Shown one piece after another: positions 46,425-54,836 of a stretch of 64,000 nucleotides of DNA (position 1 is its first letter; each line of letters begins with the position of its first letter). The translations under genes were made by a program, and so were the position numbers. The stretch is from the NCBI RefSeq assembly GCF_004761875.1, contig NZ_SJEY01000003.1, forward strand, positions 310,001-374,000. The letters are read 5' to 3'. This DNA comes from Roseovarius aestuariivivens (lineage in GTDB: Bacteria; Pseudomonadota; Alphaproteobacteria; Rhodobacterales; Rhodobacteraceae). The notes below the pieces were generated by a model, which did no database searches, had not been told where the DNA came from, and was given only the letters and a program-made list of their open reading frames with translations.

Positions 46425-47153
46425 TCAGTCGCGCTGGAACGTCAGGTAATGCGGCACGCGCCCCTCGCGTAGCGCCTTTTGTTCGTAGCGGGTGGAGATC
46501 CAGTCATCCCACGGCTGACGCCAATCTTCGGGGCCTTCGCAAAGCCACTTAAACCCATGTTTGGGCACGGTTTCCAGCGTCTGCCGCACGTAATCGGGAA
46601 TATCTGTCGCCACGCGGAAAATCGCGCCGGGCCGCATCACCCGCGCCAGCGGCTCCATGTGTTCGGCCGTCACGAAGCGCCGCCTGTGGTGGCGTTTCTT
46701 CGGCCAGGGATCAGGGTAGAGCAGGAACGCTTTTGCCACGCTGGCATCCGGCAGCACATCGAAAAGATCGCGCACATCGCCGGGGTGAATGCGGATGTTG
46801 TCGCACTTGGCCGCGCGGATCTTGCCCAAAAGCATGGCGACGCCGTTGATATAGGGCTCGCACCCGATGAACCCTGCCTCGCGGTTTTGTTCGGCCTGAT
46901 GAACCAGATGTTCGCCGCCGCCGAACCCGATCTCAAGCCAGAGAGGTCGGTCACCGAAAAGCGCCTTGAGGTCCAGGTTCCTCCGCTCGGGGTTCGCGTC
47001 CCAGTCGACCGGGCCGGGCGACAACGCGGCGAGATCCTCGTCAAGATAGGTCTTCTGCGAGGGGCGCAGGTGCTTGCCCTTTAGCCGCCCGTAGAAGTTC
47101 CGCCAAGGCGCGCCCGATCCATGATGAGGGGATTTCCCTTTTTTCTCAGGCAT
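46425..47153 (-). CDS. trmB: tRNA (guanine-N7-)-methyltransferase
   Basis: A 242-residue methyltransferase making m7G46 in tRNA. The SAM loop is EIGFGGGEHLV and the catalytic region is DPWPKKRHHRRRFV. GGGGAGCAC precedes the chosen start (MPEKKGKSPHHG); six more upstream codons are open. It follows metK, which makes its methyl donor, by 80 bp with a hairpin between. Confidence 0.93.
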   Translation of the reverse strand: MPEKKGKSPHHGSGAPWRNFYGRLKGKHLRPSQKTYLDEDLAALSPGPVDWDANPERRNLDLKALFGDRPLWLEIGFGGGEHLVHQAEQNREAGFIGCEPYINGVAMLLGKIRAAKCDNIRIHPGDVRDLFDVLPDASVAKAFLLYPDPWPKKRHHRRRFVTAEHMEPLARVMRPGAIFRVATDIPDYVRQTLETVPKHGFKWLCEGPEDWRQPWDDWISTRYEQKALREGRVPHYLTFQRD

Positions 47154-47183
47154 GTGCTCCCCGATCTTCATCTCTAAACACGG

Positions 47184-47212
47184 AAGGCCGCCCCGGCACC
47201 GGGAACGGCCTT
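47184..47212 (-). terminator. Hairpin between metK and trmB
   Basis: AAGGCCG/CGGCCTT and an inner CCCGG/CCGGG give a stable long stem with 2-nt internal loop elements. It follows metK (minus strand); the T-run afterwards is weak, so full termination is uncertain and readthrough into trmB is possible. Confidence 0.55.
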
Positions 47213-47233
47213 TCCTGCACGTCTGTCAAAGGT

Positions 47234-48400
47234 TTAGACGGCGTTCTTCAACGCGTCGACCAGATCCGTCTTTTCCCAGCTAAAGCCGCCATCGGCATCC
47301 GGTTCGCGCCCGAAATGGCCATAGGCCGCGGTGCGTTCATAGATGGGCTTGTTCAGGTCCAGATGTTCGCGGATGCCGCGCGGGGTAAGATCCATCGACT
47401 TGGCGATGGCCCGCTCGATGCCCTGCGGGTCGACCTCGCCGGTGCCGTAGGTCTCGGCGTAGATCGAGAGTGGCTTGGCCACGCCGATGGCATAGCTGAG
47501 CTGGATCGTGCATTTCTCGGCCATGCCGGCGGCGACCACGTTCTTGGCAAGATAGCGCGCGGCATAGGCAGCAGACCGGTCCACCTTCGTGGGATCCTTA
47601 CCGGAAAACGCCCCGCCCCCGTGCGGGGCGGCCCCGCCATAGGTGTCCACGATGATCTTGCGGCCCGTGAGGCCGGCATCACCATCCGGGCCGCCGATCA
47701 CGAAGGTTCCAGTGGGGTTCACCCACCATTCGGTCTTGTCCGAGATCCATTCGGCGGGCAGCACCTCGCGAATATAGGGCTCCACGATGGCGCGGATATC
47801 GTCGCTGGTCTGGTCTTCGCTTTCGTGCTGCGTGGAGAGCACGATCGACGTCACCTCGACCGGCTTTCCGTCCTCGTAGCGCAGCGAGATCTGGCTTTTC
47901 GCATCCGGGCGCAGGGTCGGCTCCACCCCGGATTTTCGCACCTCGGCCAGACGCCGCAGGATCGCGTGGCTGAACTGAATGGGCGCGGGCATAAGCGCGT
48001 CGGTCTCGTTGGTGGCGTGACCGAACATGATGCCTTGGTCGCCCGCCCCGTCCTTGTCGACGCCCTGCGCGATATGCGCGGACTGCTCGTGCAGGAAGTT
48101 CAGCACGTGACAGGTATTCCAATGGAACTTGTCCTGCTCGTAGCCGATGTCGCGGATGCAGTCGCGCGCGATCTGGCCGATCCGGCCCATATAGTTCTTG
48201 AGCCGCTCCTGGTCGGACAGGCCCACCTCGCCGCCGATCACCACCATGCCGGAGGTGGCGAAGGTTTCGCAGGCCACGCGCGCGGTCGGTTCCTCGGCAA
48301 GGAACGCGTCGAGCACGGCATCGGAAATCCGGTCGCAGACCTTATCCGGGTGACCCTCCGACACGGATTCGGAGGTGAAGACGTAATTCTTTCGGGACAT
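47234..48400 (-). CDS. metK: S-adenosylmethionine synthetase
   Basis: A 388-residue MetK making SAM from ATP and methionine. Motifs [21 protein letters not shown] (methionine/ATP site) and the P-loop-like [19 protein letters not shown] are intact, with [18 protein letters not shown] at the N-terminus. The start at 48400 follows a GGAGC ribosome site that also forms the pseudoknot of the SAM/SAH riboswitch just upstream. Confidence 0.98.
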   Translation of the reverse strand: MSRKNYVFTSESVSEGHPDKVCDRISDAVLDAFLAEEPTARVACETFATSGMVVIGGEVGLSDQERLKNYMGRIGQIARDCIRDIGYEQDKFHWNTCHVLNFLHEQSAHIAQGVDKDGAGDQGIMFGHATNETDALMPAPIQFSHAILRRLAEVRKSGVEPTLRPDAKSQISLRYEDGKPVEVTSIVLSTQHESEDQTSDDIRAIVEPYIREVLPAEWISDKTEWWVNPTGTFVIGGPDGDAGLTGRKIIVDTYGGAAPHGGGAFSGKDPTKVDRSAAYAARYLAKNVVAAGMAEKCTIQLSYAIGVAKPLSIYAETYGTGEVDPQGIERAIAKSMDLTPRGIREHLDLNKPIYERTAAYGHFGREPDADGGFSWEKTDLVDALKNAV

Positions 48401-48403
48401 TGA

Positions 48404-48450
48404 TTGCTCCATTGGATTTGCGCCGCCACGCCAGGAAGCCGTTGTGACGG
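48404..48450 (-). promoter_or_regulatory. SAM/SAH riboswitch controlling metK
   Basis: On the minus strand, CCGTCAC pairs with GTGGCGG (48444-48450 with 48423-48429) to form the stem; its loop reads AACGGCTTCCTGG, and the downstream AATGGAGC (around 48406-48413) can pair with GCTTCC to form the pseudoknot, hiding the ribosome site of metK. This matches the known SAM/SAH motif, an aptamer found before metK in Rhodobacterales, with a very small size of about 47 nt. SAM binding would shut translation of metK. Confidence 0.9.
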
Positions 48451-48484
48451 GTTTCGGACTGCATAGGCAGGTCGCGAGTCGCCG

Positions 48485-49996
48485 TCAATCTTTAACTCTG
48501 CCGGCATGCAGACGTGCCGCAAGCAGTGCCAGAAACGCCAAGGCCCAAAGCGGCAGGTCGCCCGTGCGGGCATAAAGCGTGGGGGCGCGCGCGCCGGGCA
48601 GTGCGATGTCGCGCCAGCCCGCCTCGCCCAGCGGGATCTGCGCCACGACGCGCCCTGCCGCGTCGATCACCGCCGACACGCCGGTATTGGCCACCCGCAC
48701 CATCGGCAGGCCCTGCTCGGCGCTGCGCAGCCGCGCCTGCGCGAGGTGCTGATAGGGGCCGGAGACCTGCCCGAACCACGCGTCGTTGGTGATCATGAAG
48801 ATGGCATCCGGCCGTGCCGCCGCGCCGGCCACGTTGCGCGCGAAGACCCCCTCGTAGCAAATAAGCGGCAGCCCCTGCCCCAGAGACCCGAGGTCGATGA
48901 GGCGTGGGCCCGGCCCGGCGGAGTATCCGCCGCCCTCCTCGGCGGCGAGGCCGTGAATGCCCAGCCGCCCCAAAAGCGCGCCAAAGGGCATGTATTCGCC
49001 GAAGGGCACGAGGTGATGCTTGTCGTAGGACGCCGTCACAAGGCCGAGATCGTCGATCACAACAAGCGAATTGTAGATCCGCGCGCCCTCCACCCGGCGC
49101 AGCCCCAGCATCACCGGGCTGCCCTGCGCCGCCGCCGCGATGGCCGACAGCGTCGGGCCCGCACGGTTCAAAAGCGTGGGCACCGCCGTTTCCGGCCACA
49201 CGATCAGGTCGGGCCGCCCGCCCCCGCCAGGGGCGGCGGTGAACCGCAGCTGCCGGTCGAAAAAGACCGGCATCATCTCGGGGTCCCATTTTTCATGCTG
49301 CGCCGCGTTGGGCTGGATCAGGCGCACCACCGGCGCCTCTGGGTCCGCCTGCGCCACGGGCATCAGCGCGCCGCCCCCGATGTAGAGCGCCGCCAGCGCC
49401 ACCAGCCCCAGCGCCCCTGCCCCGCGCCGCCCGAAAGCCACGTGCCAGGCCGCCACCGCACCGACCAACGCCAAAACGGTCAAGACCGGTGCGCCGCCCA
49501 GCGAGGACCAGAATCGCAGATCGGTGTCGATCAGCACATGCCCCACCTGCGCCCAGGGAAAGCCGGTGAAAAGCCAGCCACGCAACGCCTCGGCCAGCAC
49601 GAACGCGCCCAGAACCGCCGCCGCGCCGCCCCCGGCTGCGCGCGCAATCCCAAGCGCCAAGGCCCAGAACAGGCCCATGCCCGCGCTCAGGAACACCAGC
49701 GCGAAGGGCGCCATCCAGCCATGGCGCACCGGGTCGACAAGAAACGGCTCGACGATCCAGCTTAAGGCAATGAGGAAATGCCCGGTGCCGGCCACCAGCC
49801 CCAGAAGCGCCGCGCGCCGCCAGCCGGTCTCGGCTCCGAAAAGCCCGTAAAGCGCGCCCAGCGCCAGCAGGCTCAGCGGCCAGAGCCCCCAGGGCGCCTG
49901 CCCCAACGCGGCCGCCGCGCCGCAGGCACCGGCCAGAAACAGACGTCGCCGCAGGCTCATCCCGGCCAGTCGCACCGGCACGTTCGGGCCGCTCAC
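48485..49996 (-). CDS. lnt: Apolipoprotein N-acyltransferase
   Basis: A 503-residue membrane enzyme that adds the third acyl chain to lipoproteins. Several N-terminal membrane helices are followed by a nitrilase domain with Glu in VWPETAVPTLL, Lys in YDKHHLVPFGEYMPFG and Cys in LICYEGVF, the catalytic triad. The start is a GTG at 49996 that overlaps the corC stop as GTGA; 49960 is an alternative ATG. It follows corC in the same direction. Confidence 0.95.
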   Translation of the reverse strand: MSGPNVPVRLAGMSLRRRLFLAGACGAAAALGQAPWGLWPLSLLALGALYGLFGAETGWRRAALLGLVAGTGHFLIALSWIVEPFLVDPVRHGWMAPFALVFLSAGMGLFWALALGIARAAGGGAAAVLGAFVLAEALRGWLFTGFPWAQVGHVLIDTDLRFWSSLGGAPVLTVLALVGAVAAWHVAFGRRGAGALGLVALAALYIGGGALMPVAQADPEAPVVRLIQPNAAQHEKWDPEMMPVFFDRQLRFTAAPGGGGRPDLIVWPETAVPTLLNRAGPTLSAIAAAAQGSPVMLGLRRVEGARIYNSLVVIDDLGLVTASYDKHHLVPFGEYMPFGALLGRLGIHGLAAEEGGGYSAGPGPRLIDLGSLGQGLPLICYEGVFARNVAGAAARPDAIFMITNDAWFGQVSGPYQHLAQARLRSAEQGLPMVRVANTGVSAVIDAAGRVVAQIPLGEAGWRDIALPGARAPTLYARTGDLPLWALAFLALLAARLHAGRVKD

Positions 49997-50886
49997 GCCT
50001 CGGCCTGGCTGTCCGGCAGGCGCACGCGAAGCCGCTTGATGCGGCGCGGGTCGGCGTCCATCACCTCGATCTCGATGCCGCTGGGATGCTCGACCAGTTC
50101 GCCGCGCACGGGCACCCGGCCCAAAAGCATGAAGACCAGACCACCCAGCGTGTCGATCTCCTCTTCGTCGATCTCCTCGAAATCGGTGAGCGAAAAGCCG
50201 ATCTCTTCCTCGAATTCTTCCAACGGTGTCTTGGCCTGTACGACGTAAGAACCAAGCTTTTCCTCGGTCCAGTAGCGGCCCTCGTCCACATCGTGCTCGT
50301 CTGCGATCTCGCCGATGACCTGTTCGATCAGGTCCTCGATGGTCACAAGCCCGTCAACGCCACCGTATTCGTCGATCACCAGCGCCATGTGCCGGCGCTC
50401 GGCCTGCATCTTCTGCAAAAGCACCCCGATCGACATCGAGGGCGGCACATAAAGCAGCGGCCGCAACGTTTTCTTGAGCGAGAATCGCCCACCAGTGCCG
50501 TTGAACCCGTGCTTGAGCGCGAAATCCTTGAGATGCACCATGCCGATCGGCGTATCGAGCGTGCCGTCATAGACCGGCAAGCGCGTCAGCCCGCTGTCGC
50601 GGAAGGTCTGCACCAGCTCGTCTTTGGAGATCGTGGCGGGCACTGAAACGATGTCGGCCTTGGGGATGGCCACGTCCTCGACCGTCATGGTCCGCAGGTT
50701 GCCTAGGCCAAGACCGCTCGACACGGCCTCCCGCGCGATATCGTCCGCGTCGCCCTCTTCGTTTTCGTCGGGGCTGAAGGCCCCGAAAAACCGGCGGAAA
50801 AACCCGCCTTCGGTCTGGTCCGTATCCTGGTCCTCGGACAGCGCGCTCTGCGCCGCGCTAGAGGATTCGTCGTTACTGTCGCCCAT
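49993..50886 (-). CDS. corC: CBS-domain/CorC_HlyC transporter-associated protein
   Basis: A 297-residue protein with two CBS domains (residues about 75-200) and a C-terminal CorC_HlyC domain (about 215-290, with VVQAKTPLEEFEEEIGF). There is no membrane segment, so it is a soluble CorC-type subunit. Proposed roles are magnesium/cobalt efflux or lipid homeostasis. Clustered as ybeY-corC-lnt, a common order. Confidence 0.9.
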   Translation of the reverse strand: MGDSNDESSSAAQSALSEDQDTDQTEGGFFRRFFGAFSPDENEEGDADDIAREAVSSGLGLGNLRTMTVEDVAIPKADIVSVPATISKDELVQTFRDSGLTRLPVYDGTLDTPIGMVHLKDFALKHGFNGTGGRFSLKKTLRPLLYVPPSMSIGVLLQKMQAERRHMALVIDEYGGVDGLVTIEDLIEQVIGEIADEHDVDEGRYWTEEKLGSYVVQAKTPLEEFEEEIGFSLTDFEEIDEEEIDTLGGLVFMLLGRVPVRGELVEHPSGIEIEVMDADPRRIKRLRVRLPDSQAEA

Positions 50887-50932
50887 GGTCCCTTTTTCCG
50901 AAAAGGCGCGGTCACCCGCGCCGCAAACTGTC

Positions 50933-51421
50933 TCAATATGGGTCAGGAAGACCCATCTTGCCAAGTATCGCCACCTCTGTGCGTTCCATCAGCGTGGCAT
51001 CCTTGTCACGCAGGTGGTCATACCCCAGCAAATGCAGAATGGCGTGTACCAGAAGATGCGTCACGTGGTCACCCAGCGGACGCGCGCCGGCCTCGGCCTC
51101 GCGAAGGCAGGTGTCATAAGCGATGGCGATATCGCCCAGCTCGGGGTCGCCGCCCGACGCAGGGAGCGCGGGCGTTTCGCCGTCCTGTGCCGCGCCGCGC
51201 GTCTCGCTCGGCCAGCTCAGGACATTGGTGGGCACGGGCTTGCCCCGGAAATCGGCGTTAAGCGCCGCGATGCGCGCGTCGTCACAGCCCAGCACGGCGA
51301 TCTCCCACGCCGCGGGATCGAGGCCCAGATGCGACAGCGTCACACGCGCGGCCCGGTCGGCCAGTCGATCAAGCTCCAGAGGCTGCCAGCGGGCGTCTTC
51401 AAGAATGGTGTCGGTCGTCAT
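50933..51421 (-). CDS. ybeY: Endoribonuclease YbeY
   Basis: A 162-residue UPF0054 metalloprotein that matures 16S rRNA and takes part in ribosome quality control. The metal-binding HxxxHxxxxxH motif is HAILHLLGYDH. The start at 51421 (MTTDTILEDARWQ) is used; the frame is open further but without similarity. First gene of ybeY-corC-lnt on the minus strand. Confidence 0.96.
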   Translation of the reverse strand: MTTDTILEDARWQPLELDRLADRAARVTLSHLGLDPAAWEIAVLGCDDARIAALNADFRGKPVPTNVLSWPSETRGAAQDGETPALPASGGDPELGDIAIAYDTCLREAEAGARPLGDHVTHLLVHAILHLLGYDHLRDKDATLMERTEVAILGKMGLPDPY

Positions 51422-51712
51422 GGCAGGGGCCGGCTTGCAAAGAAGATTAGAATCATCCGCCGCAAATGCGCAGATTTTCCACGCGATACCAGAGTCAGAC
51501 GCGAACGCGCCGCAAATTCTCGACCGGAGGATGCGGCGCGGCACGCGTCCTGGGTCCGGAATCAACACATTGGCTCACAATTCAAAGCTTTGTCGACGCT
51601 ATGCAAACAGTCATCACAACCGGTATTAAAAATTCGAAAAATCGTCATCGAAGCCTTTGCTCTGTACAGGTCTTTTCGCTATGCTCAAAGAGAGAGTCAA
51701 ATGGGGGAACTC

Positions 51713-52483
51713 ATGAAGAAGTTTTTTGCCAGTTGCGCCTTCGCGTTGCTGATTCCGATTTCCGCACAGGCCGCGTCGGTGGACCTTTCCACATGGAAAG
51801 AGAACGGGTACCCGAACAACAACGCGGGCACTTGGACCGTTCAGGGCGTGAACAACGATTCCGTGCTTCAGAGCAAGAACGGCACGCCCACCATCTTCTT
51901 CGACAACGGGAATAACGCGCAGGGCAAGCAGCTTGCCGGCCAGATCACCGTTGAGACGACCATTGACGATGATTTTGTCGGATTTGTCCTCGGCTATCAG
52001 GATGGCGAGATCACAAGCGCCGTCGCGGATTTCTGGCTGATCGACTGGAAGCAGGGCGATCAGGCAGGACGCACGAAGGGCCTGGCGCTTAGTCACGTGA
52101 CCGGCGACCTGACCAGCACGCAGACGAGCACCAGCGGCGAGTGGTGGCAGCACGGCGCGCCAATCGTTGAAAAACAGCGCGCAACGAAGCTGGGCAATGT
52201 CGGCTGGGCTGACAACACCACCTACAATTTCAGCCTCGAATTCACGGCGTCGCTCATCAAGGTGATCGTGGACGGCAATGTCGAACTTGAACTGACCTCG
52301 GCGCAGCATGGCTCGGCCTTCACCGACGGGTCCTTCGGCTTCTACAATTTCTCGCAAGAGCGCGTGAGATATGCCGGCATCACCGAGGATATCGCGCCAA
52401 GCATTCCGCTGCCTGCGTCGCTGCCGCTTCTGCTGGCAGGTTTCGGGGCACTCGGCCTGATGCGGCGGCGTCAGAAAGCCTGA
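51713..52483 (+). CDS. VPLPA-CTERM protein with thrombospondin-C-like domain
   Basis: A 256-residue exported protein: Sec signal (MKKFFASCAFALLIPISAQA), then a beta-sandwich with DDDFVGFVLGYQDGEITSAV and DFWLIDWKQGDQ, which resembles the C-terminal lectin-like domain of thrombospondins, then the sorting signal IPLPASLPLLLAGFGALGLMRRRQKA (VPLPA-CTERM type: PLPA, hydrophobic run, basic tail). An exosortase would cut it and link it to the surface, often with exopolysaccharide. GGGGGAACTC precedes the ATG at 51713. It interrupts the minus-strand block. Confidence 0.85.
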   Translation: MKKFFASCAFALLIPISAQAASVDLSTWKENGYPNNNAGTWTVQGVNNDSVLQSKNGTPTIFFDNGNNAQGKQLAGQITVETTIDDDFVGFVLGYQDGEITSAVADFWLIDWKQGDQAGRTKGLALSHVTGDLTSTQTSTSGEWWQHGAPIVEKQRATKLGNVGWADNTTYNFSLEFTASLIKVIVDGNVELELTSAQHGSAFTDGSFGFYNFSQERVRYAGITEDIAPSIPLPASLPLLLAGFGALGLMRRRQKA

Positions 52484-52509
52484 ACACCCTACCCCCATTA
52501 AATCGTCGA

Positions 52510-52541
52510 AAGGGCACCCCGTCGGGTGCCCTTCTTCTTTT
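52510..52541 (+). terminator. Terminator after the CTERM gene
   Basis: AAGGGCACCC and GGGTGCCCTT form a 10-bp stem around CGTC, followed by CTTCTTTT. It lies 26 bp after the CTERM stop and just before the phoH-like gene end. Confidence 0.85.
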
Positions 52542-52568
52542 GCGTCGTCTTCTGTGTCTCGGCGGTCG

Positions 52569-53573
52569 TCACTGATCCGCGTCGTAGGCCTCGATGATCT
52601 TGGCCACAAGCGGGTGGCGCACCACGTCCTTGGCGGTGAAATAGTTGAAGGCGATATTTGGGATTCCCGTCAAAAGCCGCTCGGCGTCGTGCAGCCCGCT
52701 GGTGACACCGCGCGGCAGGTCGACCTGGCTGCGGTCGCCGGTAATCACCATGCGGCTGCCCTCGCCCAGCCGGGTCAGGAACATCTTCATCTGCATCGAG
52801 GTGGCGTTCTGCGCCTCGTCCAGCACCACGAAGGCATTGGCCAGCGTCCGCCCCCGCATGAAGGCCAGCGGTGCGATCTCGATTCGCTTTTCCTCGATCA
52901 GCTTGGCCACCTGCTTGCCCGGCAGAAAATCGTTCAGCGCGTCGTAAAGCGGCTGCATGTAGGGATCGACCTTGTCCTTCATGTCGCCCGGCAGATAGCC
53001 AAGCTTCTCGCCCGCCTCGACCGCCGGGCGGCTGAGGATGATGCGGTCCACGTGGCCTTCGATGAACATCGACACCCCGACGGCGACGGCGAGATACGTC
53101 TTGCCGGTGCCCGCCGGGCCGATCCCAAACGCCAGTTCGTTGTGGAAGAGCGACTGCACATAGGCCTTCTGAGCGTCGGTGCGCGGCTCGACGGGTTTCT
53201 TGCGTGTCTTGATCTCGACCCGTCCGCCCTTGAACATTTCCAGCTGGTCACCGGTGTCCTCGACCTGCGCCTCGCCGCTGCCCATGCGCAGCTCGCGGTC
53301 CACGTCGCCCCGCTCGACGCTGCGGCCTTCCTCCAGCCGGCGGTAGAGCGCCTCGAGCACGCCCTTGGCCGCAGCGGCCGCATCGGCCTCGCCAATGATG
53401 GCAAGCTGATTGCCGCGGCGCAGGATCTGTACGCCCAGCGTCTTTTCGATTTCGGCGAGGTTGCGGTCATATTCGCCGCACAGATCGATCAACAGGAAAT
53501 TGTCGGGAAACTCGACCGCGATTTCCTGCATGTCCTGCGGGTCGCCCGAGGGCGTCAGCACGTTGGTGACCAA
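52569..53573 (-). CDS. PhoH-family ATPase
   Basis: A 334-residue PhoH-like protein with an N-terminal part (residues 1-110) and a RecA-like ATPase core: Walker A GPAGTGKTYLAVAV, Walker B VVLDEAQNAT. PhoH-like proteins are linked to RNA metabolism with YbeY; here ybeY lies 1.2 kb away in the same strand. It follows miaB in the same orientation only after the OmpA pair. Confidence 0.92.
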   Translation of the reverse strand: MVTNVLTPSGDPQDMQEIAVEFPDNFLLIDLCGEYDRNLAEIEKTLGVQILRRGNQLAIIGEADAAAAAKGVLEALYRRLEEGRSVERGDVDRELRMGSGEAQVEDTGDQLEMFKGGRVEIKTRKKPVEPRTDAQKAYVQSLFHNELAFGIGPAGTGKTYLAVAVGVSMFIEGHVDRIILSRPAVEAGEKLGYLPGDMKDKVDPYMQPLYDALNDFLPGKQVAKLIEEKRIEIAPLAFMRGRTLANAFVVLDEAQNATSMQMKMFLTRLGEGSRMVITGDRSQVDLPRGVTSGLHDAERLLTGIPNIAFNYFTAKDVVRHPLVAKIIEAYDADQ

Positions 53574-53719
53574 TCAGCTCTCCTGTCTGGATAGGTTTTT
53601 CGGATCGTGCCAAGCGGCACGCGGAAGGGCAAGAGGCCGCGCCGGAATGTCATCGTGCTGACACGAAAAATGCCGCGCGCCCGGGGCGCGCGGCATCGGT
53701 ATGATGCACGATGCGGCAA

Positions 53720-54025
53720 TCAGATCGAGTCCGGGAACGTCGAACCTTCCTTGAATGGGCCGGTCGCCACGGTCGGCGGCGCCGTTCCGGAGCAGACCGG
53801 CTTGCCGTACTTGTCAAGCCGCTGCGAAAGATAGCCCTCGACGCCGTCGTCGATGATCCAGTGGTCACACCCGTTGGGGTCAACCCAGATCCCGGCCTGC
53901 AGCGTGCTCAGATGCTTGCTGTCAAAGCCGCGGTCGACCGTCTTGTCGGTCTTGTCGCCCAGCTCGTCGCAGGCGCCCAGAAGACCCACGAGGGGCAGGA
54001 CCGCTGCCAGTTTGATGAGTTTCAT
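53720..54025 (-). CDS. Small lipoprotein sharing a Cys module with the OmpA-like neighbour
   Basis: A 101-residue lipoprotein: signal peptide with LGAC (Cys at residue 19), then the module IWVDPNGCDHWIIDDGVEGY (residues about 47-66) followed by GKPVCSG. The same block occurs in the next gene upstream. The two Cys of the module (GC and PVC) probably pair. Function unknown. It lies 11 bp after the OmpA-like gene, so they are co-transcribed. Confidence 0.8.
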   Translation of the reverse strand: MKLIKLAAVLPLVGLLGACDELGDKTDKTVDRGFDSKHLSTLQAGIWVDPNGCDHWIIDDGVEGYLSQRLDKYGKPVCSGTAPPTVATGPFKEGSTFPDSI

Positions 54026-54036
54026 GGAATGTCCCC

Positions 54037-54621
54037 TCAGCGAATGCAGATGATTTCGACGCGGCGGTTCTGCGCCATGCCCGCGGCCGTGTTGTTGGGC
54101 GCCTTTGGCATCCGCTCGCCATAGCCGCGCACATCCGCGATCCGCGCGCCGACACCGGCCGCGACGCGGGCCACCGAATTGGCGCGGCGCAGGGACAGGT
54201 TCATGTTGTACTCGTCCGAGGCACGGCTGTCGGTGTGACCGGTGATGATGTAGGACGTGGCGTTCGCCTGACGGAAGAACTCTGCAAGGCTTTGCTTGCC
54301 GGCGGTCGAGATGCGCGCGCTGTCGGTGGCGAACATCTGGTCCGTGTTCATCACGCCGCACAGGTTGCCCCGGCGGCAGACCGGAATGCCCTGGCGGGTC
54401 ACATGCGGGGTCATGTAGCCTTCGACCCCGTCATCCATCACCCAGTGTTCGCACCCGTCCGGATCGACCCAGATTGTCGGAATATACCGCTCTCCCACGA
54501 CCGTGCGCTGGCCGCTTTGCGCAAGCCCCGCATCCGCCGTCAGCACAACACTCAGAGCGGCGGCAGCCAGACCGCTCAGAACGTTGCGCACTGTTTTCGA
54601 AATACCTTCGGTCACAGCCAC
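54037..54621 (-). CDS. OmpA-family protein with N-terminal Cys module
   Basis: A 194-residue exported protein. Signal peptide to about residue 34; then IWVDPDGCEHWVMDDGVEGY and IPVCRRGNLC, nearly the same as in the neighbouring lipoprotein; then an OmpA C-terminal peptidoglycan-binding domain (residues about 95-194) with TGHTDSRASDEYN and NRRVEI. The domain should bind diaminopimelate in the cell wall. No beta-barrel is present, so it is a peptidoglycan-associated periplasmic protein. Confidence 0.88.
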   Translation of the reverse strand: MAVTEGISKTVRNVLSGLAAAALSVVLTADAGLAQSGQRTVVGERYIPTIWVDPDGCEHWVMDDGVEGYMTPHVTRQGIPVCRRGNLCGVMNTDQMFATDSARISTAGKQSLAEFFRQANATSYIITGHTDSRASDEYNMNLSLRRANSVARVAAGVGARIADVRGYGERMPKAPNNTAAGMAQNRRVEIICIR

Positions 54622-54836
54622 TGTCCTCTTTATGATTTCCCCCAGTTACCCATGCCGCAAAAAGAAATTGCACAGGCAAAAGCCGAATTATCCTTTGAGT
54701 TTAGCAAGTTTAGACCACTTGTGAAGCCATAATCACCACATATTGTGGACGATTGCGAAACAATCGCTAATTGGACGCCCGCCTTGAACGCGCGGCCAAA
54801 ATGCGTTGCAAATCCTTGGCTTAATAAAACGGGGGC

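Noticed and set aside
50624..51712. Long plus-strand frame leading into the CTERM protein
   Set aside because: It runs antisense to ybeY and corC; the signal peptide and ribosome site place the start at 51713.
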